In this document: in pieces, positions 39,173 through 49,203 of the stretch
Position numbering within the stretch: the stretch's first letter is position 1
Layout of the letters: each line of letters starts with the position of its first letter
DNA from: Synechococcus sp. PCC 7502
Lineage (GTDB): Bacteria > Cyanobacteriota > Cyanobacteriia > Pseudanabaenales > Pseudanabaenaceae
Direction of reading: 5' to 3'
DNA length: 64,000 nt
Assembly (NCBI RefSeq): GCF_000317085.1
Contig: NC_019702.1
Span: 1,332,394 to 1,396,393, forward strand
Notes under the pieces: generated by a model
The model's database searches: none
Told to the model about the DNA's origin: nothing
What the model saw: the letters and a program-made list of their open reading frames with translations, nothing else
Program-made: the position numbers and the translations under genes

Positions 39173-40963
39173 TTATCTCTGAAAAGTTGTAGCGGTTGAA
39201 CAAGATTGAATACTTCGGAACCCATCATGTAGATCAGAGCTTCGCAGCATAGTCTCACCATAATAAAAAGGAGAACAAGGAACATCAGAGTACCAACATA
39301 ATTGATTCTTAATTGGTTGAAATACATTAAATCCACAAGCACGTCTCAATGTTAAAGTCGCCTTTGGATAGCCATTTGGTTTGCGATAACTAGCACTAAC
39401 AAAAAAGTCTTTTGAAGGCATAATACCTGCCCCTAATGGCTGCCACTGAAATGATGCCGAGTAAAGCATAATTGGTAAAAGAGCAATTAAGAGAGTAATC
39501 GATATCCCAGTATATGCTTGAGGATGAAATAAAAGAATTGGTTGATTTGATGCAAGGCTTAATAGGATGGGCGGAACAAGTAATAAAAGAATAAATCCCC
39601 AGAGAAACCCAAATCCAAAGCGAATGTAGGGAGCAGCGTTGAACCAATACAAAAGCCCAACAAAACTAGTTATATAGAGTACACCATACTTAAATACTAT
39701 CTGCGTTTGTTTTTGTTTCCAAATAACTAATCCGATAAGACATATGCTTATGGAAATAATTAAACCTAAGGCAATGGGACTAGAACAGAACGTATTTATC
39801 CAAGATGGAAACCAGTACTGAATACCTCTACTAAGAACTAACTTTTTATCAACAAAGCGTAGCCTAGCCCAAGATTGAATCCATTCCATCTCAGCAATAA
39901 CGAAGGATTTAGGCATTTTCCAGTCAGGATTGAAAATATCTAAATATGGAAAGGGATAAAGTAAATAACCAGTTAAAATTAATGTCCGTAGAGCCTTAGG
40001 GATTAAAAATTCTGCGAGAACACCACCCTGTAATATTAGCCAGGTAAAGTCTCTTTTATTGTAGCTAGTCCACAATACATAAAGCGTACAGAGTAAAATT
40101 GGGATTGAGCTAAGCTTGATCGTAACTGCGTAAACTGAAAAGGTAGCGATCGCTATCCCAATTAAATTACTTAAATTAGTGGATTCTTCTGCTTGCGTTT
40201 CAATAAACTGTGCAGTCAAAACTAAAACCAACAATACAAAAATAGCAGATGGTTCATCAGTAGATGGAGAAGTTAAATTACTACATAGCTCTAATAAAGG
40301 TATTAGGGTTAAGACATGCAAAACTAAACTGAAGGATGGCTGTGTATGATTTAGGATAAAATCTTTTACTCGTCCTAGAACTAAATATATTGACCAACAG
40401 ATGGTTAGCCCTATAACTTTGTGCAAAGGGTTATCTAAAAGAAAGGCAAAGCCAAAAAGAGCATTAGTCTGGAACCATATAGAATCTATACCTAAGGGTG
40501 CAAATAAATTGACGAGTCCAGGTACAACACCATAGGTCTCAATCCATCGAATTGAAGGGAGATGATAAAAGCCACTATCGTAATGAAAGAAAATATTAGT
40601 AGAGCATTTTATCGCTAGGATAACTTGAATAATAACTAGAATTAAGTTGAATAGAGGAGGAGTGAATTTGACCTGCTTAATTATGCGATTAACTTCGTCT
40701 AGGCAAATTTGTCTCTGAAATCCAAAAAAAATCACTGGAACTAAAGTAGTCAGTACAACTGCCAATGCCCCGATATTAATAAATAGCGATAGCACTGTAC
40801 TTAAAGCTGAAACTTCAGCTAGTCCCAATAAGCACACCAGACTAAATGGCAGCTGGATACCTTCACCTTTTAACTCTAACTTTTGTAGTAACTTCAGTAA
40901 TATAAAACCATAGGCATAGCAGATGAGAGTTATATAAAGCCAGTTAATAAGGATTAGAACCAT
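39173..40963 (-). CDS. Polytopic membrane protein, glycan-assembly operon
   Basis: The 596-residue protein has about 12-14 hydrophobic spans. It resembles the LIC_10190-type or ArnT/GT39-like large membrane proteins that occur beside glycosyltransferases: N-terminal helices, a loop with FFHYDSGFYHLPSIRWIETYG after about 130 residues (the acidic first loop of GT-C enzymes), and a soluble tail with CWYSDVPCSPFYYG. It is the first gene of the operon with the two GT2 genes and the GT4 gene. Function is inferred: a lipid-linked sugar transferase or polymerase. Confidence 0.75.
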   Translation of the reverse strand: MVLILINWLYITLICYAYGFILLKLLQKLELKGEGIQLPFSLVCLLGLAEVSALSTVLSLFINIGALAVVLTTLVPVIFFGFQRQICLDEVNRIIKQVKFTPPLFNLILVIIQVILAIKCSTNIFFHYDSGFYHLPSIRWIETYGVVPGLVNLFAPLGIDSIWFQTNALFGFAFLLDNPLHKVIGLTICWSIYLVLGRVKDFILNHTQPSFSLVLHVLTLIPLLELCSNLTSPSTDEPSAIFVLLVLVLTAQFIETQAEESTNLSNLIGIAIATFSVYAVTIKLSSIPILLCTLYVLWTSYNKRDFTWLILQGGVLAEFLIPKALRTLILTGYLLYPFPYLDIFNPDWKMPKSFVIAEMEWIQSWARLRFVDKKLVLSRGIQYWFPSWINTFCSSPIALGLIISISICLIGLVIWKQKQTQIVFKYGVLYITSFVGLLYWFNAAPYIRFGFGFLWGFILLLLVPPILLSLASNQPILLFHPQAYTGISITLLIALLPIMLYSASFQWQPLGAGIMPSKDFFVSASYRKPNGYPKATLTLRRACGFNVFQPIKNQLCWYSDVPCSPFYYGETMLRSSDLHDGFRSIQSCSTATTFQR

Positions 40964-41073
40964 AGAACTTTATTTAGTTATACGCATAAGTGCCTTATAG
41001 GAGTTAAATAATCTTCGTAAATTCTAGTTTTTAGGGTAACTGTAAATGCTTACTTTGTCTTAGGATTACAAAT

Positions 41074-41436
41074 TTATGCTTGATTAGTTTTTTCTTCTGA
41101 TTCCACATCAATTACTGATGCTGTAGATGTTGATGAGGTCAAAATTTTATTCCGCTCTTCCACTTGAATTGATAGTTCTGATACTTTTCTTTGTAGGTTT
41201 TGAATTTGTTTGTTTTTCCCCACAGTGGCGATCGCATTTTGAATACCTGTCCATACACTAAATACCCAAGCGATCGTAGCTCCAATTCCCATAGCAACAA
41301 TTAGTTCTACACTAAGGGGAGCATCAAATGTGGTGCCAGGGATGATTTGAATTGTGGCTGCCCCTGTATTCTCTAGGGCAAATAGAACCAATGCCATGGT
41401 GAACAAAAATAGTACTAAAAAGTTAATTTGTTTCAT
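41074..41436 (-). CDS. lapA: LapA-domain membrane protein
   Basis: The 120-residue protein has two membrane spans: FLVLFLFTMALVLFALENTG and VELIVAMGIGATIAWVFSVW, then a coiled coil (NLQRKVSELSIQVEERNK). The pattern, including the short charged and polar loop with PGTTFDAPLS, fits the LapA (lipopolysaccharide assembly protein A, DUF1049) domain. It lies between the NFACT gene and the glycosyltransferase operon on the same strand. An envelope role is inferred. Confidence 0.7.
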   Translation of the reverse strand: MKQINFLVLFLFTMALVLFALENTGAATIQIIPGTTFDAPLSVELIVAMGIGATIAWVFSVWTGIQNAIATVGKNKQIQNLQRKVSELSIQVEERNKILTSSTSTASVIDVESEEKTNQA

Positions 41437-41476
41437 AGCTAATCTCCTAATGATTTTTGAATTGTTGGAATTATAC

Positions 41477-43255
41477 CTACAAAAGCGGTACTACATCGGC
41501 AGGTTGTCCCCAAACAATTTGCTCCTGTCGATAAATGACCATTCCGGGTTTAGCGCCTTTGGGCTTAAAGACATGCTTGGGCTTTGTAAACACTACAGGT
41601 ACTTGATCGCTTTGCCGAGCTTGACTATAGTATGCTGCCAGATTTGCGGCTGTTTGCAAGTCTTGAGCTTCGGCTACCGTTCCGGGTTCTAGTCGTAAAA
41701 GGACATGGCTACCCGGAATTTCTTGGGTGTGTAGCCATAGATCATAGTCGTTGGCGAGTTTGAAGGTGAGTTGATCATTTTGATAGTTATTTCGTCCAAC
41801 CCAAATTTCAAAGCCACTGGGACTCTTGAAGCGATGACAGTTAAGAACCGTTTCCGCTTTTTGCCTAGATTTCTGATTTTTACCTTGGGATTTGATATTT
41901 TGATGAGTAGAGCGATCGCTTGTCAAATATCCTTGTTGAACTAACTCTTGATGTACTTCTTGGAGAGATTTTAAATCCCCTGCTTCTAAATGAGATACAG
42001 CCGTATATACCTGTTGGAGATAATGAATTTCTTGATTGACTGCCTCTAGTAATGGAGCGATCGCTAATTTTGCCCGTTTTTGTTTTTGATATTTTTTATA
42101 TAGTGACTGGGCATTTTGAATGATATTTTGCTGCGGGTCTAGGGGAATTGTCACGGGTGCAAGGCTATGAAAGTCCTTAATCGTAATTGAGGTATCTCCC
42201 TGTTCCCAGTCGACAATATGAGCCATGAGTAAATCAGCATGGGTTTTAATCAGTTCAGCTTGATCAGATTGCTCTAGGCGTTCTTGAAATGACTGTGCCT
42301 TAGCATTTAATTTTTTGAAATGAGTTTGTAGAATTTGATTAACTTGATCGTAAAGCTGCTGAAATTCTTGTTTTGTCGTAATTTTGCCGTAATAGTCTTG
42401 CACTAACTCATTAACGCTTTCGTACTTTTCATACTTTAAATTTTCATAGCTTAAATCAGAAAAATTATAAGTCCCGATCACTGTGTAACCATCTGTAGTT
42501 AGCTCAGGGAAAAATTGCTTGGATTCTAAACACTGTAGCCATTGCTGCCAAGCTTGATAGAGATTTTGCCAGTCCTGAGGACTAAGTTTATCTGTACTGG
42601 TATTACTATCAATTCCTGCTATGGTCAATAGCGATCGCCCCAAGGATGAACTGACACCACGATAATTAGTCACCAAACTTCTCAAAATTGGCTGGGGAAT
42701 TAATCTTAAGCGATCGCCCCATAATTCTAGCGACTCCGATAGGGTGGGAATATCTTCAACCAAGGCAGGGGGTAACTCGTAGCGATCGCCCGTTTGAATT
42801 GGACGTACCCGTGATTGCTTGCTACTAACTTGATGGGAAGCAGTAACAATATCTCCATCCCCATTCACTAAAATGACATTGCTGTACTTACCCATAATTT
42901 CAATGTACAGGTGCGCTTGGATCGGATCATGAGGGCGTTTAGCAAATTGCAAATCAATAACTCTTTCCCACGGACTAACTGGGGCGATCGCTACCAATGC
43001 CAACCCTGTAACTTGGTGCCAAATCTGTTGGCTAAAGGTAAATGTATCGGGGTATGGTGGTGGCGGTAAACTTAGGTGAATTCTGGCGGTTTGGGGATGC
43101 CAAGAAATTAGTAACCATAGTTTCTGTTCTAAAGTTCTTAGTGCCAAATAAATAGTGTGGCGATCGCTTTGATAAACCTGCTCTAACTTAGCGGGTAGAG
43201 AGTTTTGAAGTTCATGACAAATTGCCACTAAAGTGGTTAGATCAACGGGCTGCAT
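41477..43255 (-). CDS. rqcH: NFACT/RqcH family ribosome quality control protein
   Basis: The 592-residue protein has the NFACT-N domain (about 1-190: LVAICHELQNSLPAKLEQVYQ), a coiled coil (about 290-445) and the C-terminal NFACT-R (DUF814) domain with ANDYDLWLHTQEIPGSHVLLR, containing the conserved D-x-W-x-H and GSHV motifs. RqcH adds alanine tails to nascent chains stalled on 50S subunits. Older annotations call it fibronectin-binding protein. It lies 52 bp downstream of a small cyanobacterial protein gene. Confidence 0.92.
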   Translation of the reverse strand: MQPVDLTTLVAICHELQNSLPAKLEQVYQSDRHTIYLALRTLEQKLWLLISWHPQTARIHLSLPPPPYPDTFTFSQQIWHQVTGLALVAIAPVSPWERVIDLQFAKRPHDPIQAHLYIEIMGKYSNVILVNGDGDIVTASHQVSSKQSRVRPIQTGDRYELPPALVEDIPTLSESLELWGDRLRLIPQPILRSLVTNYRGVSSSLGRSLLTIAGIDSNTSTDKLSPQDWQNLYQAWQQWLQCLESKQFFPELTTDGYTVIGTYNFSDLSYENLKYEKYESVNELVQDYYGKITTKQEFQQLYDQVNQILQTHFKKLNAKAQSFQERLEQSDQAELIKTHADLLMAHIVDWEQGDTSITIKDFHSLAPVTIPLDPQQNIIQNAQSLYKKYQKQKRAKLAIAPLLEAVNQEIHYLQQVYTAVSHLEAGDLKSLQEVHQELVQQGYLTSDRSTHQNIKSQGKNQKSRQKAETVLNCHRFKSPSGFEIWVGRNNYQNDQLTFKLANDYDLWLHTQEIPGSHVLLRLEPGTVAEAQDLQTAANLAAYYSQARQSDQVPVVFTKPKHVFKPKGAKPGMVIYRQEQIVWGQPADVVPLL

Positions 43256-43307
43256 ATCTAGCTAGATAATTATTAATCGATCATTAAGCGAGACTAAATA
43301 ACCGAAA

Positions 43308-43622
43308 CTAATCGGAAATGTCTGGTCGGTGCTTAATTTGCTCAGACTCTGGACATTCGTCGGAAGTTAAAATATCTTGAGATGAAACATATCCCCTCGG
43401 TACAGAAGCTAATTTTTGGGTTACAGCTCCAATACTTTCCAGCCTTACCATTTCTTCCCACGAAGATACTTCATCTTCATCTTCGGTTTCGTAGCGTAGA
43501 GTAACTATGTCACCCTCTATATCTAAAATTTTTGCTCTTTCTAACCAACGCCCTTGATCCCTTAGATAAATCCACACATCGCTTTTGGCTTCGCACAGTT
43601 GATAGATTTTGCGATGTAGCAT
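43308..43622 (-). CDS. Small cyanobacterial protein, DUF6679-like
   Basis: The 104-residue acidic protein reads LHRKIYQLCEAKSDVWIYLRDQGRWLERAKILD and DIVTLRYETEDEDEVSSWEEMVRLESIGAV, then a polar tail. This small beta-barrel-like sequence looks like the cyanobacterial DUF6679 family, but I am not certain of the family number. It lies 52 bp upstream of rqcH; a shared transcript is plausible. Confidence 0.6.
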   Translation of the reverse strand: MLHRKIYQLCEAKSDVWIYLRDQGRWLERAKILDIEGDIVTLRYETEDEDEVSSWEEMVRLESIGAVTQKLASVPRGYVSSQDILTSDECPESEQIKHRPDISD

Positions 43623-43682
43623 TTGCTTTATTCCTCTGCAGATACATCTATATTTATTAAGTTAAGAGCATACCAGTTATTT

Positions 43683-43718
43683 GCTAACTTATTCGCTAAC
43701 TTATTGGTTAACTTATTC
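43683..43718. repeat. Three tandem copies of a 12-bp repeat
   Basis: GCTAACTTATTC, GCTAACTTATTG and GTTAACTTATTC follow each other directly upstream of the 43308-43622 gene, with only two or three differences. They are in a promoter-proximal position on the minus strand. They could be a regulator array or simply a slippage product. Confidence 0.6.
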
Positions 43719-43825
43719 CTTACCTTTAAAATGGTATGTGTTCTAAACAACACTATTGTATTGTATTTATGATTGCTATTTAAGCAAATTTACTAAATAT
43801 CAAGAAAAAAAAGAAATAGTACTGA

Positions 43826-44764
43826 TTAATAGCTAGTGTGCCAATAGCTTAAAAGTCCAGTATCCCCATCTAATTGAGCTTCAGCCCCAATTACTAAAGG
43901 TACATTTGTGCCATCATGCCCAAAGGGTAAATCCACAACTATCGGAATATTTAGGTCTTCGAGGCGATCGCGCCAAACTTCCTGCATAGAGAAACTGGGA
44001 TAATTGGGAAATGGTTCAGAACGACTAAACCGACCAATGGCAATACCTTTAACTTTTTCTAATAGTCCTAACATGCGCCATTGGGTGAGCATTCGATCAA
44101 CTTTATAGGGCGACTCTGCCACATCCTCGAAGGCAAGGATCACATTGTCTAAGTCTGGAAATACCGAAGTGCCAATTAAATGGGTGGCAATATTCAAATT
44201 TCCTGCTAATAAGACACCCGTAGCTTTGCCTAATCCCCAACCTGTACCACCAAGGGTAATTGTTTGTACTTTTCCCTCTAGCCAATCAAATAACTTTTGG
44301 GTTGACCAATCTGGCTCTGCGGCTAAGGTAGTCAATACGGCACCATGCACACTGGCAATTCCTAAGTTTACCGCCAGCCCCCATAGCAAAGCCGTAATAT
44401 CAGAAAACCCAATTAACCATTTAGGATTAGGGTTTAAATCTTGCCAAACCAATTTTTCTAGGAGACGAGTGCAACCATAGCCCCCACGAGCAGTAATAAT
44501 TGCCGCACATTCAGGATCATTCCATGCTTGGATAAATTGTTGCAGGCGATCGCTATCTGTCCCTGCCAAGTAGCCCCAATTTCGATCAATATTTTCTGGA
44601 ACTTGGAGTTTATAGCCCCGCTCTCGCCAAATCTCTAAACCTTGGGCAAATCGTTCTGGTTCCCGCAACGCTCCGCTGGGAGCAATTACACAAATTTTCT
44701 GCCCTGAGCTTGCTTCTGCATTTAAACCCGAACTTAAAGCTGGTGGGATTAATAATGGTTGCAT
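43826..44764 (-). CDS. ldcA: LD-carboxypeptidase, S66 family
   Basis: The 312-residue peptidase of family S66 removes the terminal D-Ala from tetrapeptide stem peptides in murein recycling. The catalytic Ser lies in WLIGFSDITALLW, the Glu in AFEDVAESPYKVDRML and the His in PFGHDGTNVPLVIG. AIITARGGYGCTRLLEKL contributes the substrate site. It works in the cytosol. The gene diverges from the aminotransferase gene, with an 88-bp gap. Confidence 0.9.
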   Translation of the reverse strand: MQPLLIPPALSSGLNAEASSGQKICVIAPSGALREPERFAQGLEIWRERGYKLQVPENIDRNWGYLAGTDSDRLQQFIQAWNDPECAAIITARGGYGCTRLLEKLVWQDLNPNPKWLIGFSDITALLWGLAVNLGIASVHGAVLTTLAAEPDWSTQKLFDWLEGKVQTITLGGTGWGLGKATGVLLAGNLNIATHLIGTSVFPDLDNVILAFEDVAESPYKVDRMLTQWRMLGLLEKVKGIAIGRFSRSEPFPNYPSFSMQEVWRDRLEDLNIPIVVDLPFGHDGTNVPLVIGAEAQLDGDTGLLSYWHTSY

Positions 44765-44852
44765 AGGAACATAATATATTAATCAGTTTGATACAATGCG
44801 GTACTAATTATTTACCACAGATCATCATGTGGGTATTTTTTGGAAGTGTAAA

Positions 44853-46022
44853 ATGAATTTGGCAAATCGAGTCGGTCTAGTTACGCCCTCTTTGACCTTA
44901 GCAATTGATGCCAAGGCGAAATCCTTACGGGCAAGTGGTGTAGATGTATGTAGCTTTGCCGCAGGGGAGCCAGACTTTGATACCCCAAATCATATAAAAG
45001 CAGCTGCTAAACTAGCATTAGATCAAGGTAAAACTAAATATACCGCCGCCGCAGGGATTATCGAACTCCGACAGGCGATCGCTGACAAACTGCTTCGAGA
45101 TAATCAATTAAGCTATACCCCAGACCAAATTATTGTCACCAATGGTGGTAAGCATTCCCTTTATAACTTGATGATGGCTTTGTTGAATGCAGGAGATGAG
45201 GTAATTATTCCTGTCCCGTTTTGGGTGAGCTATCCAGAGATGGTGAAGTTAGCACAGGGCATCCCGAAACTGATCCTAACCAATGAGGCTAATGGCTATA
45301 AGATTACACCTGAACAACTTGAGGCAGCAATTACGCCGAGAACTAAGCTATTTGTGCTTAATTCGCCTTCAAATCCTACGGGTATGGTCTATAGCCCTGA
45401 AGAGATTAAGGCATTAGCAGAAGTATTATTGCGGCATGAGCAGGTATTTGTCGTATCTGACGAAATTTATGAAAAGATTATTTACGATGAAGCCAAGCAC
45501 TTTAGCATTGGGGCAGTTAGTCCCGAAATTTTTGCCCGTACGATTATTAGTAGTGGTTTTGCCAAAGCTTATTCCATGACTGGCTGGCGAGTGGGGTACT
45601 TGGCGGGAGCTAAAGAAATTATTAAGGCAGCAACTTTAATCCAAGGACATAGCACCTCTAATATTTGTACCTTTGCTCAGTACGGGGCGATCGCTGCTTT
45701 GAACGAATCCCAAGACTGTGTGGAAGAGATGCGTCTATCTTTTGCCGCTAAACGGGAAGTGATGTATCAAGGGTTAATGCAAATCCCTAACCTGACTTGT
45801 TTAAAGCCCGATGGTGCTTTTTATCTGTTTCCTAACACTACCAAACTTGGCTTGAGTTCTATGGAATTTGCTGAAAAACTATTAGAGCAACAACAGGTGG
45901 CAATTATTCCTGGGATTGCTTTTGGGGTTGATACTAATGTTAGGCTTTCCTATGCTACGGATGTTGAGACGATCAAAAAGGGCTGCGATCGCATTAGTAA
46001 ATTCGTACAGTCCATTACTTAA
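44853..46022 (+). CDS. aspC: Aspartate aminotransferase, class I/II
   Basis: The 389-residue PLP enzyme shows [15 protein letters not shown] at the start, [12 protein letters not shown], and the PLP-lysine region [17 protein letters not shown], followed by RLSYAT near the C-terminus. These fit cyanobacterial aspartate aminotransferase (AspAT type Ib, also active with prephenate in some members). Start: ATG 44853 has the ribosome-binding site GGAAG 6 nt upstream; a GTG eight codons further up is less likely. Confidence 0.9.
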   Translation: MNLANRVGLVTPSLTLAIDAKAKSLRASGVDVCSFAAGEPDFDTPNHIKAAAKLALDQGKTKYTAAAGIIELRQAIADKLLRDNQLSYTPDQIIVTNGGKHSLYNLMMALLNAGDEVIIPVPFWVSYPEMVKLAQGIPKLILTNEANGYKITPEQLEAAITPRTKLFVLNSPSNPTGMVYSPEEIKALAEVLLRHEQVFVVSDEIYEKIIYDEAKHFSIGAVSPEIFARTIISSGFAKAYSMTGWRVGYLAGAKEIIKAATLIQGHSTSNICTFAQYGAIAALNESQDCVEEMRLSFAAKREVMYQGLMQIPNLTCLKPDGAFYLFPNTTKLGLSSMEFAEKLLEQQQVAIIPGIAFGVDTNVRLSYATDVETIKKGCDRISKFVQSIT

Positions 46023-46126
46023 CCAATTACTTCAAAAATCTCAAGTCAACTCTCTTTTTAGCATTAGGTTAGCATTGGGATAGTAGCGAGAGGCAATAGC
46101 AAATAACGAATATCTAACAAATACCT

Positions 46127-46903
46127 ATGGAAGTCCATCTTTTACCTGTTTTGAAGGACAACTATATCTTTCTCCTCCATAATCCTGAAACTCATACCGC
46201 TATTGTTGTCGATCCAGCGATCGCTGCTCCTGTTATTACAAAAATTACCGAACTTGGGGCAACTCTCATTGCTATTCTCAATACCCATCACCATTCTGAC
46301 CATATAGGGGGCAATACTGAACTATTAAATGTATTTCCAGATTTAAAAATCTACGGGGGTAAACTTGATCGAGGACGGATTCCCCATCAACAGGTCTTTC
46401 TCAAAGATGGCGATCGCCTAGATTTTGATGGACAGTTTGGACATAATTCTGCCCAAGTTTTATTTATCCCCGGTCATACCCATGCCCATATTGCCTATTA
46501 TTTTGCCGAGAGTAATAATCTATTCTGTGGTGATACCCTCTTTGGTTGTGGTTGTGGCAGATTATTTGAAGGTACGCCCGCTCAGATGTTAAGCTCACTG
46601 CAAAAACTTGCCCACCTACCCGATCAAACCCTAGTATGGTGTGCCCATGAATATACCATCGACAACCTCAAATTTGCCCTGACCATAGATATTGAGAATT
46701 TAGCATTACAAGCACGGATGAGATCGGCAACTCAAACCAGAGCTAATCACCAACCCACAATTCCCACTAATATCGGGCTAGAGAAACAAACTAATCCTTT
46801 TTTACGCTGCGATCGCCCTGAAATTCAAACAAAAATTGGCTTTACTGAGCCTGTTAGGGTGTTTACAAAATTACGGGGGATGAAAGACCTATATAGGGCA
46901 TAG
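46127..46903 (+). CDS. gloB: Hydroxyacylglutathione hydrolase (glyoxalase II)
   Basis: The 258-residue MBL-fold enzyme splits S-lactoylglutathione to lactate and glutathione. The dinuclear metal site is shown by NTHHHSDHIGG, PGHTHAHIAY and CGDTLFGCGCGRLFEG; the C-terminal domain carries the glutathione-binding region (VWCAHEYTIDNLKFAL and NPFLRCD). The length is normal. Confidence 0.95.
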   Translation: MEVHLLPVLKDNYIFLLHNPETHTAIVVDPAIAAPVITKITELGATLIAILNTHHHSDHIGGNTELLNVFPDLKIYGGKLDRGRIPHQQVFLKDGDRLDFDGQFGHNSAQVLFIPGHTHAHIAYYFAESNNLFCGDTLFGCGCGRLFEGTPAQMLSSLQKLAHLPDQTLVWCAHEYTIDNLKFALTIDIENLALQARMRSATQTRANHQPTIPTNIGLEKQTNPFLRCDRPEIQTKIGFTEPVRVFTKLRGMKDLYRA

Positions 46904-47013
46904 CACTTTGATTAAATCTTGATCTATTTTTGATCTATATAAGCACAAAATATCTGGCAAAAATCTCACTTAAATCCTTTTTGCCCAAAATTTAGGATAA
47001 ACTACAATAATAT

Positions 47014-47027
47014 GTATTCAATGATAC
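47014..47027. promoter_or_regulatory. NtcA box 1 (GTA-N8-TAC)
   Basis: GTATTCAATGATAC is a perfect GTA-N8-TAC palindrome about 105 bp upstream of the ntcA start. NtcA is known to activate its own gene through such boxes. A TAnnnT element at 47045-47050 is a candidate -10. Confidence 0.75.
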
Positions 47028-47063
47028 AAACGACTATTTGTTAGTAAGTTTAAGTGGAAATAA

Positions 47064-47077
47064 GTAGTTTTGAATAC
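47064..47077. promoter_or_regulatory. NtcA box 2 (GTA-N8-TAC)
   Basis: GTAGTTTTGAATAC is a second perfect GTA-N8-TAC site, 50 bp (about five helical turns) from box 1 start to start, so both lie on the same face of the DNA. It lies about 42 bp upstream of the start codon, close enough to overlap a promoter or act as a repressor site. Confidence 0.7.
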
Positions 47078-47118
47078 CAAACAACTTAAATTATTTTAGA
47101 TAGGTTTTGGAGATCGTA

Positions 47119-47793
47119 GTGGTAGCAGTTCCTAATAAGCCTCTAGTCGAGGTATTTCGTGAAATGAATGGAGGCTCATTCCCGCCAGTAGTTGAAACCT
47201 TTGAACGAGGTAAAACGATCTTCTTTCCGGGTGATCCTGCCGAACGATTTTATTTTTTGGTGCGTGGAGCCGTAAAGCTTTCCCGAGTGTATGAAGCGGG
47301 AGAAGAAATTACCGTGGCATTACTGCGTGAAAATAGTGTGTTTGGGGTTTTATCTTTAATAACTGGTAACCGTTCCGATCGCTTTTATCATGCCGTTGCG
47401 TTTACGACACCAGTTGAACTGCTATCTGTCCCAATTGAGCAAGTAGAAAAAGCATTAAAGGAAGACCCTGAATTACCAATGTTTTTACTCAGAGGCTTGT
47501 CTTCACGGATATTGCAAACAGAGATGATGATTGAGACCTTGGCACATCGAGATATGGGTTCTCGGTTAGTTAGTTTTCTCCTAATTTTGTGTCGTGATTT
47601 TGGTATTCCCTCGGCGGATGGGGTTACGATTGATTTAAAGCTTTCCCATCAGGCGATCGCTGAAGCAATTGGTTCTACACGAGTTACGGTCACCAGATTA
47701 CTTGGGGATTTACGGAATCAAAAAAGAATATCCATCTCTAAAAAGCGGATCACAGTTCATAACCCGATTGAACTCAGCCAGCAGTTTGCCTAA
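47119..47793 (+). CDS. ntcA: Global nitrogen regulator NtcA
   Basis: This CRP-family activator responds to 2-oxoglutarate and controls nitrogen assimilation. Recognisable segments are [69 protein letters not shown] and the DNA-binding helix [20 protein letters not shown]. The frame extends up to TTG 47107, but GTG 47119 has GGAG 6 nt upstream, so I place the start there, giving 224 residues. Two NtcA boxes upstream imply autoregulation. Identity is very secure. Confidence 0.97.
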   Translation: MVAVPNKPLVEVFREMNGGSFPPVVETFERGKTIFFPGDPAERFYFLVRGAVKLSRVYEAGEEITVALLRENSVFGVLSLITGNRSDRFYHAVAFTTPVELLSVPIEQVEKALKEDPELPMFLLRGLSSRILQTEMMIETLAHRDMGSRLVSFLLILCRDFGIPSADGVTIDLKLSHQAIAEAIGSTRVTVTRLLGDLRNQKRISISKKRITVHNPIELSQQFA

Positions 47794-47834
47794 TTTATTA
47801 ATTTATTTGCTAAATGCAAGGCTTATGACATTAT

Positions 47835-47872
47835 GGGCTTAAGTTTTAGTTAAATCTCATAAGTTTAAGCCC
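47835..47872. terminator. Bidirectional hairpin between ntcA and metK
   Basis: GGGCTTAA (47835-47842) pairs with TTAAGCCC (47865-47872) around a 22-nt loop. It lies between the convergent ntcA and metK genes. No long T-tract follows, so efficiency is uncertain. Confidence 0.45.
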
Positions 47873-47895
47873 CACACAACTCCTCTTAACTTGTG

Positions 47896-49137
47896 TCAGA
47901 GAGCGTTTCTTAGGATATCAACCTTATCCGTTTTTTCCCAAGGCAAATCTAAATCAGTCCGACCTAAATGTCCGTAAGCAGCTAGATTTTGATAAAAACG
48001 ACCTCCTCGCTCTTTTGGCAGATTTCTCAGATTAAAGGTTTTAATAATTCCTGCGGGTCTCAAGTCAAAGTTATCTTGCACTAGTTTAAGCAATACCTGA
48101 TCGGGAACCTTGCCTGTACCGAAGGTATCGACATTAATACTAGTAGGTCGAGCTACTCCGATCGCATAACTAATTTGGATTTCACACTTAGTTGCTAAGC
48201 CAGCCGCCACAATGTTTTTTGCTACATACCGACAGGCATAGGCAGCACTGCGATCGACCTTAGTGGGGTCTTTACCTGAAAATGCGCCACCCCCATGACG
48301 GGCATAGCCACCATAGGTATCAACAATAATTTTACGACCTGTTAAACCAGAATCACCTTGAGGTCCCCCAACCACAAATTTCCCCGTAGGATTAACTAAG
48401 AATCGAGTTTCCGCAGTTGGCTTAAAAGCTGCATCCTCAGCAAATATGGGCAGAATTACCTGCTCCCAAAGGTCAGATTTAATTAGCTCTTGGATTTTTT
48501 TCTCATCCGTAATTCCATTAATCGAGGCGGTGTGCTGGGTTGAAATTAAAATCGTATCAATGCCAACAGGCTTATTATTTTCGTATGCGATCGTTACTTG
48601 AGTTTTGCCATCAGGCCGCAGATAGGGCAGGGTACCATCTTTTCTGACATGGGCTAATTGCCGTGCAAATCGGTGGGCAAGAGAAATTGGAATTGGCATT
48701 AACTCAGGAGTCTCATCACAGGCAAAGCCAAACATTAAACCCTGATCTCCCGCCCCGATCGCCTCAATTGCCGAATCCGAGTCCTCACCCTCTCGCTTTT
48801 CCATAGCCTCATTTACACCTTGGGCAATATCTGGAGACTGTTCATCAAGGGCAACTAAAACGGCGCAGCTATTAGCAGAAAAACCATTTTCCGAGTCAGT
48901 GTAGCCAATTTCCGCAATTTTTTTACGCGCTAAATCCGAAATATTGACATAGGCTTCGGTTGTGACTTCACCCGTAATTAATACTAAGCCAGTGCTAACA
49001 ACTACCTCTGCCGCCACCCTAGACTTGGGATCGTTAGTTAGTAGGGCATCGAGGATAGTATCTGAAATTTGATCACAGATTTTGTCAGGGTGACCTTCCG
49101 TAACCGATTCAGATGTGAATAAATAACGACCAGACAG
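47896..49137 (-). CDS. metK: S-adenosylmethionine synthetase
   Basis: MetK makes S-adenosylmethionine from ATP and methionine. Core motifs are [20 protein letters not shown] (translated from upstream of the first standard start), [38 protein letters not shown] and [16 protein letters not shown]. The first standard in-frame start (GTG 49017) would cut off the conserved ATP-binding N-terminus. The frame is open further up to TGA, and the only plausible codon at the homologs' start is CTG 49137, 7 nt after a strong GGAGG. It gives 413 residues, a normal length. No ATG, GTG or TTG lies between. Confidence 0.9.
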   Translation of the reverse strand: MSGRYLFTSESVTEGHPDKICDQISDTILDALLTNDPKSRVAAEVVVSTGLVLITGEVTTEAYVNISDLARKKIAEIGYTDSENGFSANSCAVLVALDEQSPDIAQGVNEAMEKREGEDSDSAIEAIGAGDQGLMFGFACDETPELMPIPISLAHRFARQLAHVRKDGTLPYLRPDGKTQVTIAYENNKPVGIDTILISTQHTASINGITDEKKIQELIKSDLWEQVILPIFAEDAAFKPTAETRFLVNPTGKFVVGGPQGDSGLTGRKIIVDTYGGYARHGGGAFSGKDPTKVDRSAAYACRYVAKNIVAAGLATKCEIQISYAIGVARPTSINVDTFGTGKVPDQVLLKLVQDNFDLRPAGIIKTFNLRNLPKERGGRFYQNLAAYGHLGRTDLDLPWEKTDKVDILRNAL

Positions 49138-49203
49138 ATGTTTTCCTCCAACGTAACTAGATGAGTTTAAGTATTGATGATTGTAGAATAAATACCTAAC
49201 TAT

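Noticed and set aside
43683-43718. The 12-bp tandem repeats as a CRISPR array
   Set aside because: The units abut with no spacers and are too short; no cas genes are in the window.
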